A stretch of 64,000 nucleotides of DNA from Stenotrophomonas cyclobalanopsidis. Lineage in GTDB: Bacteria; Pseudomonadota; Gammaproteobacteria; Xanthomonadales; Xanthomonadaceae. The notes below the pieces were generated by a model that was given only the letters and a program-made list of their open reading frames with translations, had not been told where the DNA came from and made no database searches. Each line of letters begins with the position of its first letter. Position 1 is the stretch's first letter. Positions 53,329 through 62,567 of this stretch are shown here, piece by piece. The stretch is from the NCBI RefSeq assembly GCF_008710035.1, contig NZ_VYKI01000007.1:111019-175018 (forward strand), read 5' to 3'. The position numbers and the translations under genes were made by a program.

Positions 53329-54336
53329 ATGGCAACCATCTACGACATCGCAAAGCACGTAGGCGTCTCCGCAGGGACGGTGTCGCGGGCGTTGTCGCGG
53401 CCGGAAAAAGTGCTGCCGGCCACCCGCGCGCGCATCGAACAGGCGGCCGCCACGCTGGGCTATGTGCCCAATACGGTGGCCCGTACGCTGAAGACCCAGC
53501 GCAGCGGCAAGATCCTGGTGACCGTGCCGGACATCGCCAACCCGTTCTTCGCGCAGATCCTGCAGGGCGCTGAAGAGGCGGCGCAGGCGGTCGGCTACGC
53601 CGTGCTGCTGGGCGATACCCAGCACCAGCCCGACCGCGAGGAACGCTACGCGCAGATGCTCAGGCGCAACGAGGCCGACGGCCTGATCGTACTGGGGCAC
53701 CGGCTGCCGCCGACCGCGCGCGAGATCGTGCAGGCGCTGGGCGCCACCGCGCCGGTGGTCAACGGCTGCGAGTTCGATCCCGCGCTGGGCATTCCCAGCG
53801 TGCACATCGACAACGCCGCCGCCGCGCGTGCGGTGATGGAGCATCTGTATGCACTCGGCCATGAACGCATCGCCGTGGTCGGCGGGCCGCCCGACAACCC
53901 GCTGCACCAGCAGCGCCTGGAAGGCGTGCGCAGTGCCGGCAAGGCGCGTGGCCGGCTGCGCAGCCTGAGCGTCGTACCCGGTGATTTCTCGCTGGAATCT
54001 GGCCATGCGGCGGCGAAGGCGCTGCTCGCGCTTCCGCTCGCGCCGACCGCGGTGTTCTGCTTCAGCGACCAGATGGCGCTGGGTGCGCTGGCCGCCTGCC
54101 GCGACCTCGGCATCCGCGTGCCGGACCAGCTGTCCATCGTCGGCTTCGATGATCTGGCCTCGTCCAGCTTCCTGACGCCGCCGCTGACCACCATCCGCCA
54201 GCCGATGCGGGAAATCGGTGCGCGGGCGGTCAATCTGCTGCTGGCCATCATCGAACGTGTCGATGTACCGCTGCAGCAGACGCTGGAGTTCAGTCTGATG
54301 GTTCGGGGCTCGACGGCCGCGCCTGCCGCCGGCTGA
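53329..54336 (+). CDS. LacI-family transcriptional regulator of the sugar-oxidation locus
   Basis: A 335-residue repressor. The DNA-binding domain ATIYDIAKHVGVSAGTVSRALSRPEKVLPATR is at residues 2-34, followed by the hinge and a sugar-binding domain (AVFCFSDQMALGALAACRD, SIVGFDDLASSSFLTPPLTTI). It starts at MATIYDIAKH, preceded by GGAG. It lies next to one of the two identical palindromes and is almost certainly the protein that binds them. The inducer is unknown, probably a 3-keto-sugar or glycoside. Confidence 0.92.
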   Translation: MATIYDIAKHVGVSAGTVSRALSRPEKVLPATRARIEQAAATLGYVPNTVARTLKTQRSGKILVTVPDIANPFFAQILQGAEEAAQAVGYAVLLGDTQHQPDREERYAQMLRRNEADGLIVLGHRLPPTAREIVQALGATAPVVNGCEFDPALGIPSVHIDNAAAARAVMEHLYALGHERIAVVGGPPDNPLHQQRLEGVRSAGKARGRLRSLSVVPGDFSLESGHAAAKALLALPLAPTAVFCFSDQMALGALAACRDLGIRVPDQLSIVGFDDLASSSFLTPPLTTIRQPMREIGARAVNLLLAIIERVDVPLQQTLEFSLMVRGSTAAPAAG

Positions 54337-54361
54337 GCAGCAGGCGCCGGGCAGGGCGCGG

Positions 54362-54778
54362 TTACTTCAGGTGGGCCTTGGCGCAGGCCAGCACGTGGTT
54401 GTAGTCGCTGGACATGCACTGGTAGAAATCGCGCTTGGCGTCCGTCGCGCCTTCGCAGTTTGCATCGGTGATCTGCGGCAGCAGGCCGCGCATCGGCGTG
54501 GCCATGGCCTCGAACTTCGCGGCATCCATGTAGCCGCCGGCCACGTTCTTCGCGCCGACTTCCAGCATGGTTTCCAGCCCGTAGCGCGCGTTTTCGACGG
54601 CCTTGGGGCACGACAGCTCGACATCGGTGCGCTGCACTTCCAGCAGCGAGGCGGCGATGGCCTCGGCATCGGCCTTGACCTGCGGTGGCAGCGGCGTCGT
54701 GTCGGCAGCGCCGCCCGCGGCCAGCGTCGGCAGCGGGCACAGCATCAACAGCAGGGCGGCGGGCAGCAGGCGGGGCAT
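54362..54778 (-). CDS. Small exported protein, unknown function
   Basis: A 138-residue protein with signal peptide MPRLLPAALLLMLCPLPTLAAGG. The mature part has four cysteines (in VELSCPKAV, TDANCEGAT, FYQCMSS and VLACAKAH), which suggest two disulfide bonds. I recognise no family. It is convergent with the LacI gene and divergent from the AI-2E-type gene. Confidence 0.65.
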   Translation of the reverse strand: MPRLLPAALLLMLCPLPTLAAGGAADTTPLPPQVKADAEAIAASLLEVQRTDVELSCPKAVENARYGLETMLEVGAKNVAGGYMDAAKFEAMATPMRGLLPQITDANCEGATDAKRDFYQCMSSDYNHVLACAKAHLK

Positions 54779-54919
54779 CGGGCATCCATGCGGGCAGGCG
54801 GGGCGCCAGTGTGCGCTGGCGTGGGCGCGGCCGCCAGAGGGCTGAACGGAACGCCGCGCACTGCCCCGGAACCGCCATGGCAATCCACTACCATGGGCCA
54901 CCCCAGTGGATGTCCTGCC

Positions 54920-55945
54920 ATGACCGACGTGATCCTTGCCCCGCCCAGGCCACCTGCCGCGCGTATCGCCGCCTGGCTGTTGATGCTGCTGGGCATGTGG
55001 CTGGCCCTGAAGCTGGGCCTGGTGGTCACCCTGCTGTCGGGCCTGCTGGTGTTCCAGCTGACCCACGTGCTGGCCAACACCGTGGAAGGCAAGCTGCCGC
55101 CGGGACGGGCGCGTGCCTTCGCGGTCATTCTGCTGTCGGCGGTGATCATCGGCGTGCTGGTGCTGGCCGGTATCGGCGTGGCCTCGTTCTTCCGCAACGA
55201 GACCGGTGGCCCCGACGTGCTGCTGGCGCGGCTGATGGACATCCTCAATACCTCGCGGCACCAGGTACCCGCACTGCTGCAGCCGTACATTCCCGAAGAC
55301 CTGACGCGGCTGCGCGAGGCGGTGAACGAATGGGCCGCCGAGCACCAGCGGCAGCTGGGTGTGGCCGGCACGTCGGTGGTGCAGGTGGGCGTGCGCGTGC
55401 TGATCGGCATGGTGCTGGGCGCGATGATCGCCCTGTACGACGAGTTGCCGCTGCCGAAGATGGGCCCGCTGGCGCAGGAGCTGATCGGGCGCACCACGCG
55501 CCTGGCCGTGGCCTTCCGCCAGGTGGTGTTCGCCCAGGTGAAGATCTCGCTGCTCAATACGGTGTTCACCGCGGTGTTCCTGCTGGGCGTGCTGCCGCTG
55601 TTCGGCGTGCACCTGCCGCTGTCGAAGACGCTGGTGCTGATCACCTTCCTCGCCGGCCTGCTGCCGGTGGTGGGCAACATCATCTCCAACACCATCATCA
55701 CCATCGTGGCGCTGTCGGTGTCGTTCTACGTGGCGGTGGCGGCCCTGCTGTATCTGGTCGTCATCCACAAGCTGGAGTACTTCCTCAACGCACGCATCGT
55801 CGGCGGCGAGATCCAGGCGCGGGCCTGGGAACTGCTGCTGGCCATGCTGGTGATGGAAGCGGCCTTCGGCCTGGCCGGGCTGGTGGCCGCGCCGGTCTTC
55901 TACGCCTACCTGAAGCGCGAACTGGTCGACCAGGGCTGGATCTGA
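54920..55945 (+). CDS. AI-2E transporter family (PerM/UPF0118) membrane protein
   Basis: A 341-residue membrane protein with about eight hydrophobic helices, two near the N-terminus (IAAWLLMLLGMWLALKLGLVVTLLSGLL) and the C-terminal block from residue 195 with FLAGLLPVVGNIISNTIITIV and YFLNARIVGGEIQARAWELLLAMLV, typical of the AI-2E/PerM family. Members are permeases of unclear substrates, some acting as Na+/H+ antiporters. It starts at the ATG at 54920. Confidence 0.85.
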   Translation: MTDVILAPPRPPAARIAAWLLMLLGMWLALKLGLVVTLLSGLLVFQLTHVLANTVEGKLPPGRARAFAVILLSAVIIGVLVLAGIGVASFFRNETGGPDVLLARLMDILNTSRHQVPALLQPYIPEDLTRLREAVNEWAAEHQRQLGVAGTSVVQVGVRVLIGMVLGAMIALYDELPLPKMGPLAQELIGRTTRLAVAFRQVVFAQVKISLLNTVFTAVFLLGVLPLFGVHLPLSKTLVLITFLAGLLPVVGNIISNTIITIVALSVSFYVAVAALLYLVVIHKLEYFLNARIVGGEIQARAWELLLAMLVMEAAFGLAGLVAAPVFYAYLKRELVDQGWI

Positions 55946-56000
55946 GCCCGGCCCGGTCGCCCTGCATTGGCGCCGGGCCATACCTGGTGTCCAAGAGCCG

Positions 56001-56024
56001 GTAGCGCCGGGCCATGCCCGGCGG
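56001..56024. repeat. SMAG hairpin
   Basis: GTAGCGCCGGGCCATGCCCGGCGG, a single hairpin after the AI-2E-type gene, with a decayed partner at 55969-55988. Confidence 0.7.
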
Positions 56025-56114
56025 AAGGACGTGAAGGCGGCGCCACCACCACTGCACGCGCCAGTCACCGCACGCGGGGGACGCTGGGCTCCCCCTCCCA
56101 TCCGGACTACGCGC

Positions 56115-56546
56115 ATGACCACACTGACCCTCCCCGAACTGGCGAAGAAGATGGCCGGCATCGATTTTGCGATGCTGCAGACCCACGCGGCCGGCGAGAT
56201 CGAAGGCCGGCCGATGAGCAACAACGGCGACGTGGACTACGACGGCGACAGCTGGTTCTTCGCGCTGGAAAGCGCCGACATGGTGAAGCAGATCGAGGCC
56301 GATCCGAAGGTTGCGCTGGGCTTCACCGGCAGCAAGTCGCTGCTGGGCAAGCCGCCGCTGTTCGTCCACGTCCGGGGCCGGGCCGAGATCATCCGCGAAC
56401 GCGCGGTGCTGGCTGAGCATTGGGTCGACGAGCTGGAACGCTGGTTCGAGCAGGGCGTGGATACGCCGGGACTGGTGCTGATCCACGTGCACGCACAGCG
56501 CATCCAGTACTGGGATGGCGAGGACCACGGTGAATTGAACGTCTGA
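56115..56546 (+). CDS. Pyridoxamine 5'-phosphate oxidase-like (general stress protein 26) protein
   Basis: A 143-residue split-barrel flavin/PLP-binding protein. Residues 24-60 (THAAGEIEGRPMSNNGDVDYDGDSWFFALESADMVKQI) and LGFTGSKSLLGKPPLFVHVRGRAEII match the general stress protein 26 branch. Members bind FMN or F420; the role is unclear. I start at MTTLTLPEL. Confidence 0.82.
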   Translation: MTTLTLPELAKKMAGIDFAMLQTHAAGEIEGRPMSNNGDVDYDGDSWFFALESADMVKQIEADPKVALGFTGSKSLLGKPPLFVHVRGRAEIIRERAVLAEHWVDELERWFEQGVDTPGLVLIHVHAQRIQYWDGEDHGELNV

Positions 56547-56555
56547 ATGCCTGCG

Positions 56556-56577
56556 GTAGCGCCGGGCCATGCCCGGT
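56556..56577. repeat. SMAG hairpin
   Basis: GTAGCGCCGGGCCATGCCCGGT, a single hairpin ten bases after the PNPOx-like stop codon. Confidence 0.7.
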
Positions 56578-56749
56578 GGTTCAGTCCACTTCGAACACAC
56601 CCTCATCCACCCAGCCGGCAAGCTCCGGCGCCAGTGCACGTTCCACTGCAAGCCGCAGCAATGCTGAGCAAAACGTAATGGCGGGGCTGTTGCGCAGCAG
56701 CCCCTGCCTTTGCCATCCTCCCCGCTGATTTCGATCCGTTGGAGCTGTG

Positions 56750-57352
56750 ATGCGTGCTGCGCCCTGGTTGATGGCTGGACTGCTGCTGCCCGTGCTGGCG
56801 GTGGCGCAGCCGTCGCGCGCGCCGAAGCCGGCCGTCGCGCAGGATTCCTTCAGCGAACTGTTCGACACCGCGTGCATGCAGCACATCGGCGCTCCGGCAC
56901 GGCTGCAGGCCCTGATGGAGGCCAATGGCCTGACCCCGCTGCAACCAGCCGAGGCGGCCACCCTGCTGCAGGGACAGCCGGGCGTGGCGTGGCTGGTGCC
57001 CTTGGCCAGTGGCCGTTATGCGGTGAGCTGGGCCGACGACGGCACCTGCAGCGTGTATGCGGAGAAGGCCGAACCTGCGGTAGTGCAGAAGGGCTTCGCG
57101 CGGTTGATGCAGCCGGCGCCGAAACCGCTGCAGGTGCGTTCGCTGCCCGGCCGCGGGCCGCTGCCGGCCGACCAGGTGGCCATCCAGTACGGCTGGGCCA
57201 CGCCGGGCGAAACGAAGCTGCGCGTCCGTTTCCGCCTGGTCACCCGGCAGGCCGCCGAAGCTGGCGTGCAGGCGATGGCGTCGGCCAGCCCGGGTGAAGC
57301 CATGCTCGAACAGGCCTCCACGCCGCCGGGCGACACGGCGCCTCCGCGCTAG
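56750..57352 (+). CDS. Exported hypothetical protein
   Basis: A 200-residue protein with signal peptide MRAAPWLMAGLLLPVLAVAQP. The mature part starts FSELFDTACMQHIGAPARLQALM and has a cysteine near residue 40 and another at about 101 (DGTCSVYAEKAEP), suggesting one disulfide. I know no family. A GTG one codon upstream is also possible; the GGAG at 56741 fits either. Confidence 0.65.
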   Translation: MRAAPWLMAGLLLPVLAVAQPSRAPKPAVAQDSFSELFDTACMQHIGAPARLQALMEANGLTPLQPAEAATLLQGQPGVAWLVPLASGRYAVSWADDGTCSVYAEKAEPAVVQKGFARLMQPAPKPLQVRSLPGRGPLPADQVAIQYGWATPGETKLRVRFRLVTRQAAEAGVQAMASASPGEAMLEQASTPPGDTAPPR

Positions 57353-57397
57353 CGCAAGGCCTTGGGCCTACGATTCGTCCAACGCATCCGGATGTGG

Positions 57398-57418
57398 TAT
57401 ATCGTTTATCGATAAATC
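57398..57418. promoter_or_regulatory. Putative operator/promoter of the DUF2975-XRE pair
   Basis: The AT-rich run TATATCGTTTATCGATAAAT contains the palindrome TTATCGATAA, unlike the surrounding GC-rich DNA. This kind of site often lies before DUF2975/XRE pairs, and the XRE protein would be the likely binder. Confidence 0.5.
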
Positions 57419-57456
57419 CATCCCGGGCGGCGAGGCTGCCCCACGTCGGAGGCTGC

Positions 57457-58005
57457 TTGACCGCTCGTCCCGCCCGCGCCGAACCCGCGCGAGGCTTGTT
57501 CACCCTGGCCCAGACCGCCGTGCAGGCCGTGCGGGCGATGTGCTGGCTGGGAATCCTGGCCGCGCTGCTGGCCGTTCCCCTGGTGGCCTGCGACCGGCGC
57601 TGGCTGCTGGACAGGGTGCACGACGCGCACGCCGCGGCCGTCCACGGCAGCGATCTGTTCCTGCATTTCTGCATCGGCCTGGGTAGCATCGTCGCCCTGC
57701 TGGCGCTGTGCCTGGTGTTCCTGCGGCACCTGGCGCGCCTGCTGCGCTCGGCCGCCGGCGCGCGCCCGTTCACCCATGCCAACGCGCAGCGCCTGCGGCG
57801 CATGGCCTGGCTGATGCTGGCGATGGAAGTGCTGTCGATCATCATCGGCGTATACGCGTCCTGGATGGGCCCGGACTTCGCCTGGATGGAAGTCGGCGGC
57901 GGCATGTCCATCACCGGCCTGATCGCGGTGTTGATGCTGTTCGTGCTTGCGCGCGTGTTCGCCGCCGGTGCAGCCATGCGTGATGACCTCGATGGTGTCA
58001 TCTGA
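57457..58005 (+). CDS. DUF2975 membrane protein
   Basis: A 182-residue protein with four hydrophobic helices (AMCWLGILAALLAVPLVA, LFLHFCIGLGSIVALLALCLVFL, AWLMLAMEVLSIIIGVYA, ITGLIAVLMLFVLARVF), the DUF2975 layout. I use the TTG at 57457 (LTARPARAEPARGLF), preceded by GGAGG, because the longer frame from the GTG at 57394 would include the putative operator. The stop overlaps the XRE gene start by one base. Role unknown, probably a membrane partner of the XRE regulator. Confidence 0.8.
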   Translation: MTARPARAEPARGLFTLAQTAVQAVRAMCWLGILAALLAVPLVACDRRWLLDRVHDAHAAAVHGSDLFLHFCIGLGSIVALLALCLVFLRHLARLLRSAAGARPFTHANAQRLRRMAWLMLAMEVLSIIIGVYASWMGPDFAWMEVGGGMSITGLIAVLMLFVLARVFAAGAAMRDDLDGVI

Positions 58006-58229
58006 TGGCGATCGTCATCACGCTCGACCGCATGCTGCAGGAACGGGGCATGACCCTGTCCGAGCTGGCCGGGCGCATCGACATCACCCTGGCCAACCTG
58101 TCCATCCTCAAGACCGGCAAGGCACGCGCCATCCGCTTCTCGACGCTGGATGCGATCTGCCGCGAGCTGCAGTGCACGCCGGGCGACCTGCTCGGGCACG
58201 ACCCGCTGCAGACGCAGGACGACGACTGA
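58005..58229 (+). CDS. XRE-family transcriptional regulator (YozG-like)
   Basis: A 74-residue protein that is one helix-turn-helix domain (MLQERGMTLSELAGRIDITLANLSILKTGKARAIRFSTLDAICRELQCTPGDLLGH). It matches the small Cro/C1-type regulators paired with DUF2975 proteins in many bacteria. The TGATG overlap with the DUF2975 gene implies translational coupling and a joint function. Confidence 0.87.
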   Translation: MAIVITLDRMLQERGMTLSELAGRIDITLANLSILKTGKARAIRFSTLDAICRELQCTPGDLLGHDPLQTQDDD

Positions 58230-58271
58230 AACACCCCTCTCTCCCTTACCTCATGAAGACACGGAACCGAA

Positions 58272-59810
58272 ATGGAATGGTTGGCTGACCCCTCGATCTG
58301 GATGGGCCTTGCGACCCTGATCGTGCTTGAGATCGTGCTCGGCATCGACAACCTGGTGTTCATCGCGATCCTGGCCGACAAGCTGCCGCCGCACCAGCGT
58401 GACCGCGCGCGGGTGATCGGCCTGAGCCTGGCCCTGCTGATGCGCCTGGTGCTGCTGGCCGCGCTGGCGTGGATCATGAAACTGACCGAGCCGCTGCTGA
58501 CGCTGTTTGATCACAGCTTTTCCGGCCGCGACCTGATCCTGCTCGGCGGCGGCCTGTTCCTGCTGTTCAAGGGCACCATGGAACTGCACGAGCGGCTGGA
58601 AGGCCGCCAGCCCGAGGACAACGGCAAGAAGGTCTATGCCAGCTTCGCGATGGTGGTGGCGCAGATCGTGGTGCTCGACGCGGTGTTCTCGCTGGATTCG
58701 GTGATCACCGCTGTCGGCATGGTCGACAATCTGGGCGTGATGTACGCCGCGGTGACCATCGCCATGGTGCTGATGCTGCTGGCCAGCAAGCCGCTGACCC
58801 GCTTCGTCAACAAGCATCCGACCGTGGTCGTGCTTTGCCTGGGCTTCCTGCTGATGATCGGCTTCAGTCTGGTGGCCGAAGGCCTGGGCTACAAGATTCC
58901 GAAGGGTTATCTGTACGCGGCCATCGCGTTCTCGATCCTGGTGGAAGCCTTCAACCAGTGGGTGCGCTTCAACCGTGAGCGCAACGAGCGCCGCCAGCCG
59001 TTCCGCCAGCGCACCGCCGATGCAGTGCTGCGCATGCTGGGTGCACGTCCGGCCAATGGCCACGATGACGACGGCGAATTGGAGCATGGTGACGCGGAGG
59101 AGCGCCTGCAGCCGGCCGAGCACGAGATGATCCGCAGCGTGCTGGGCCTGGCCGACCGGCCGGTGTCGAGCGTGATGACGGTGCGCGCCGACGTGCAGTG
59201 GATCGATCTGGCGCGTGGCCAGGACGATGTGGTGGCGCGCCTGGTGGCCTCGCCGCATACGCGGCTGCTGGTGGGCGAGGGCGACCTGGACAGGCTGCGC
59301 GGCGTGGTGCAGAGCCGCGACCTGCTGGCCGACCTGCTGCAGGGCCGGCCGCTGCAGCTGGAGGGCAACCTGCGCGCGCCGCAGTACGTGCTGTCCAGCG
59401 CCAGTGCGCTGCAGGCGCTGGAACTGATCCGCCAGCACCCGGTGCCGCTGGCGGTGGCCGTGGACGAGTACGGCAGCGTGGAAGGCCTGGTGACCGCCAA
59501 CGACCTGCTGGCGGCGATCGCCGGTGACCTGGCCGATACCCAGGACGAGCGCTACGGCGTGGTGGCGCAGGGCGAGGGCCAGTGGGAAGCCGACGGCGCG
59601 CTGACCCTGGACGATCTGCAGCGCTTGGCGGGTGTGTCGCTGCCGCGCAGCAGCGATTACATGACCATTTCCGGCCTGGTGCTGGAGCAGCTGGGGCGCC
59701 TGCCGGATGAAGGCGATGAAGTGGACGTGGCCGACGTGCGCATCACCGTGCTGGCGATGGAGAAGCGCCGCATCGCCCGCCTGCGGCTGCAGCGGCTGCG
59801 CGGCACCTGA
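58272..59810 (+). CDS. TerC-family membrane protein with CBS and CorC/HlyC domains
   Basis: A 512-residue protein. Residues 1-240 form the TerC membrane domain with the GIDN motif at 24-27 and DAVFSLDSV in the fourth helix. Residues about 280-410 are a CBS pair ([14 protein letters not shown]..., [21 protein letters not shown]), and 430-512 form a CorC/HlyC domain. The layout equals E. coli YoaE/YegH, thought to move divalent metal (Mn2+-type) ions. It is followed by a dense REP array. Confidence 0.88.
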   Translation: MEWLADPSIWMGLATLIVLEIVLGIDNLVFIAILADKLPPHQRDRARVIGLSLALLMRLVLLAALAWIMKLTEPLLTLFDHSFSGRDLILLGGGLFLLFKGTMELHERLEGRQPEDNGKKVYASFAMVVAQIVVLDAVFSLDSVITAVGMVDNLGVMYAAVTIAMVLMLLASKPLTRFVNKHPTVVVLCLGFLLMIGFSLVAEGLGYKIPKGYLYAAIAFSILVEAFNQWVRFNRERNERRQPFRQRTADAVLRMLGARPANGHDDDGELEHGDAEERLQPAEHEMIRSVLGLADRPVSSVMTVRADVQWIDLARGQDDVVARLVASPHTRLLVGEGDLDRLRGVVQSRDLLADLLQGRPLQLEGNLRAPQYVLSSASALQALELIRQHPVPLAVAVDEYGSVEGLVTANDLLAAIAGDLADTQDERYGVVAQGEGQWEADGALTLDDLQRLAGVSLPRSSDYMTISGLVLEQLGRLPDEGDEVDVADVRITVLAMEKRRIARLRLQRLRGT

Positions 59811-59811
59811 C

Positions 59812-60008
59812 GTAGAGTCGAGCTTGCTCGGCTGCCTTTACTTTTTGTAGAGCCGAGCCCACGCTCGGCTGCTTTTGCCTTCTGTAGAGCCGAGCCCATG
59901 CTCGGCTGTTTTTCCCGCAGCCGAGCATAGGCTCGGCTCTACAGTTGGTGTAGCCGAGCATAGGCTCGGCTCTACAGTTGGTGTAGCCGAGCATGGGCTC
60001 GGCTCTAC
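59812..60008. repeat. Six-unit REP array of GTAG(AG)CCGAGC type
   Basis: Three direct units (GTAGAGTCGAGC at 59812, GTAGAGCCGAGCCCACGCTCGGC at 59847, GTAGAGCCGAGCCCATGCTCGGC at 59884) are followed by three units in a 33-bp tandem array at 59917, 59950 and 59983, ending CTCGGCTCTAC. The array separates the TerC-type and metallophosphoesterase genes. Confidence 0.88.
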
Positions 60009-60032
60009 CCATTGCAACCTGCGCCCGTCACC

Positions 60033-61190
60033 ATGGCGGGCCCCACGTTCTGGAATGCCGCAGTGCTGAGTACGATTGGTTTGTTGATGGGCCTGTACGT
60101 GGCGTGGCGCCTGTTCTGGCCGCTGCGCCTGCCGGTCTGGGCCAAGGCCCTGTTGTCGCTGCTGCTGGTGGGCCTGGCCGTGCAGCTGCGCATCGTCGCC
60201 ACTTTCTGGGGCACGATGGCCTCGCCGGAAATCCCGAAGATGGCCATCGCCGTGCTGGCCACCGGCTCCACCGCTGTGCTGCTGCTGGCGCTGGCGATGC
60301 TGTTGTTCGATGCCGGCCTGCTGGCGGCGCGCGTGCTGCGCCTGCCGCGTGCAGTCTCGGCCCTGCGTACGCCGTTGCTGCGTCCGCTGGCCGCAGGTGC
60401 CGCATTCCTGCTCAGTGCGTACGGCGTCAGCCAGGGCATGGCAGTGCCGAAGCCGCGTCAGGTCGAGGTGTCCATCAAGGACCTGCCAGCCGCCTTCGAC
60501 GGCTATCGCATGCTGCAGCTCACCGACATCCACGCCAGCCGCCTGCTGACCGGCGACTGGGTGCGCCAGGTGGTGGCCGAAAGCAATGCGTTGAAGCCGG
60601 ACCTGATCGTGATCACCGGTGACCTGATCGATGGCACGGTGGATGCACGCCGCGATGACTTCCGCCCGCTGGGTGACCTCCAGGCGCCGGACGGGGTGAT
60701 CGCCATCACCGGCAACCACGAATACTACGCACAGTACAGCGACTGGATGCGGGCCTTCCGCGCGCTGCGCATGCAGGTGCTGGAAAACAGCCACACCCAG
60801 GTGCGGCGGGGCGATGCGGCGCTGACCATTGCCGGCGTCACTGACCCGGTGGCGGCGCGCTACGGCCTGCCGCTGCCCGACCTGCAGGCGGCGCTGGCCG
60901 GTGCCGATCCGGCCGCACCGGTGATTCTGCTCGACCATCGCCCGCGCAATGCTGCCGATGCGGCCGCGCGCGGGGTGAAGCTGCAGCTGTCCGGCCATAC
61001 CCACGGCGGGCAGATCATCGGCATGGACCAGCTGGTGAAGCGTGCCAACGGTGGTTTTGTCTCCGGCCGCTACGAGGTGGATGGGATGATCCTGTACGTC
61101 AGCAACGGCGCTGGCCTGTGGGCCGGCTTCCCGGCGCGCATCGGCGTGCCCTCGGAAATCACCCTGTTCACCCTGCGTCGCGCACCCTGA
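60033..61190 (+). CDS. Membrane-anchored metallophosphoesterase
   Basis: A 385-residue phosphoesterase. Four hydrophobic segments lie in residues 8-27, 38-58, 70-92 and 118-132. The catalytic domain follows, with LTDIH at 163-167, ITGDLIDG, GNHEY and GHTHGG holding two metals. The family acts on nucleotide, lipid or phosphate esters; the substrate is unknown. I start at the ATG at 60033, where the first helix begins; a TTG at 60012 lies inside the array flank. Confidence 0.85.
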   Translation: MAGPTFWNAAVLSTIGLLMGLYVAWRLFWPLRLPVWAKALLSLLLVGLAVQLRIVATFWGTMASPEIPKMAIAVLATGSTAVLLLALAMLLFDAGLLAARVLRLPRAVSALRTPLLRPLAAGAAFLLSAYGVSQGMAVPKPRQVEVSIKDLPAAFDGYRMLQLTDIHASRLLTGDWVRQVVAESNALKPDLIVITGDLIDGTVDARRDDFRPLGDLQAPDGVIAITGNHEYYAQYSDWMRAFRALRMQVLENSHTQVRRGDAALTIAGVTDPVAARYGLPLPDLQAALAGADPAAPVILLDHRPRNAADAAARGVKLQLSGHTHGGQIIGMDQLVKRANGGFVSGRYEVDGMILYVSNGAGLWAGFPARIGVPSEITLFTLRRAP

Positions 61191-61198
61191 ACTCTGAC

Positions 61199-61239
61199 GG
61201 GGTCGGATCCCTTTGCCACCGGCAAAGGGCTCTGGCCCC
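61199..61239. repeat. Inverted repeat GGGGTC...GGCCCC
   Basis: GGGGTCGGATCCCTTTGCC and GGCAAAGGGCTCTGGCCCC are arranged around a 3-bp loop. I recall similar GGGGTC...CTTT elements from other Stenotrophomonas gene ends. It could form a transcription-ending hairpin, but no T run follows. Confidence 0.65.
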
Positions 61240-61294
61240 GCGCTCCGCCTGCAGATGCACCGCGCCGTCACCCGGCGCGTGACACCCTCCGCCC

Positions 61295-62563
61295 ATGAAC
61301 GAAATGACGGCGGCGCGGCAGCGCTCGATGTGGGTCGCGGGCCTGTCCACCGTGGTGGAGTGGTACGACTTCACCCTGTACCTGTATTTCGCCACCGTGC
61401 TGTCGCGGGTGTTCTTCGGTGGCGGCGAGCAGGCGATGCTCGTCACGCTGGCGGGCTTCGCCGTCTCCTACCTGATGCGCCCGCTCGGCGCGCTGTGCTT
61501 CGGCCACCTCGGTGATCGCCTCGGCCGGCGCTGGATGCTGCTGGCCTCGATGGCGCTGATGGCAGCGGCGATGCTGGCCACCGCCCTGCTGCCGACCGCA
61601 GCGACCGCGGGCACCACGGCCGGCGTGCTGCTGCTGGTGCTGCGCTGCGTGATGGCCTTTTCGGTGGGCGGCGAATACACCGGCGTGGTTGCCTACCTGC
61701 TGGAAAGCGCACCGGCCCGCCGTCGCGGCCTGGTCACCTCGCTGGCCTCGGCGGCCAGTGAAGTGGGCGCGCTGCTGGCGGTGGCGATTTCCGCGGTGAC
61801 GGTGGCAACGCTCACGCCCGCGCAGCTGGATGGCTGGGGCTGGCGCATTCCGTTTTTCGTCGGTGCCGCGCTGGCACTGGTGATCCTCATTGCGCGTTCG
61901 GGCATGCATGAATCGCCCGAGTTCGAGCGCCAGCGGCGCGAGGGCAGCATTCCGGCGACGCCGCTGCGCCACGTGCTGCGCAACCATCCCGGCGCGGTGG
62001 CGCGCACTTTCGCGATTTCCGCACTCGGTTCGATCACTTACTACGTCGGCATCACCTACGTGCCGGCGTTCCTGCATGCGCAGGGGCACGATGAAGGCGA
62101 TGCGCTGTGGCTGTCGACAGTCGCGGCGGTGGCGGTCATCGCCATCACGCCGCTGTGCGGACTGCTGTCCGATCGCTTCGGGCGGCGACCGCTGCTGCTG
62201 GGGCTGACGGTGCTGGCGGCGTTGCTGCCGTTGTCGATGTTCGGCTGGATGGCCGAAGCCGCGCCGCTGGGCATCGCGCTGGCGGCGGTGGTGCTGGCCT
62301 GCGTGGCCGGTGGCATCAGCGCGGTGGCGGCACCGGCCACGGCCGAGCAGTTCCCGGGTGAGGGCCGGGTGAGCGGGCTGGCACTGGGGGTGACCATGGC
62401 CACGGCGGTGTTCGGCGGTGCGACACCGTGGCTGGCGCAGTGGTGGGTGGAACGCAGCGGCTGGGCGGCGGCGCCGGGCGCGATGATCGCGCTGGTGGCG
62501 GTGCTGGTGCTGCCGGTGCTGTGGACCCTGCCCGAGACGACCCCGGGCAGGGGCAAGCGCTAG
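61295..62563 (+). CDS. MFS transporter, metabolite:H+ symporter (alpha-ketoglutarate/proline permease-like)
   Basis: A 422-residue twelve-helix carrier of the MHS group. The opening MTAARQRSMWVAGLSTVVEWYDFTLYLYFATVLSRVFF and the loop RPLGALCFGHLGDRLGRRWML (residues 67-87) are characteristic of KgtP/ProP-like carriers. The substrate is probably a carboxylate or amino acid derivative. It has no RBS of note and no clear partner; the convergent nucleoside hydrolase follows after four bases. Confidence 0.86.
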   Translation: MNEMTAARQRSMWVAGLSTVVEWYDFTLYLYFATVLSRVFFGGGEQAMLVTLAGFAVSYLMRPLGALCFGHLGDRLGRRWMLLASMALMAAAMLATALLPTAATAGTTAGVLLLVLRCVMAFSVGGEYTGVVAYLLESAPARRRGLVTSLASAASEVGALLAVAISAVTVATLTPAQLDGWGWRIPFFVGAALALVILIARSGMHESPEFERQRREGSIPATPLRHVLRNHPGAVARTFAISALGSITYYVGITYVPAFLHAQGHDEGDALWLSTVAAVAVIAITPLCGLLSDRFGRRPLLLGLTVLAALLPLSMFGWMAEAAPLGIALAAVVLACVAGGISAVAAPATAEQFPGEGRVSGLALGVTMATAVFGGATPWLAQWWVERSGWAAAPGAMIALVAVLVLPVLWTLPETTPGRGKR

Positions 62564-62567
62564 GCGA

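Noticed and set aside
56581..56700. A short minus-strand frame ending LRLAVERALAPELAGWVDEG
   Set aside because: It looks protein-like for about 25 residues, but there is no start or ribosome site, and the upstream part is a shadow of the exported protein gene. It could be a gene remnant.
59917..60008. 33-bp periodic repeats as a CRISPR array
   Set aside because: The spacers are identical short sequences and the units are REP palindromes.
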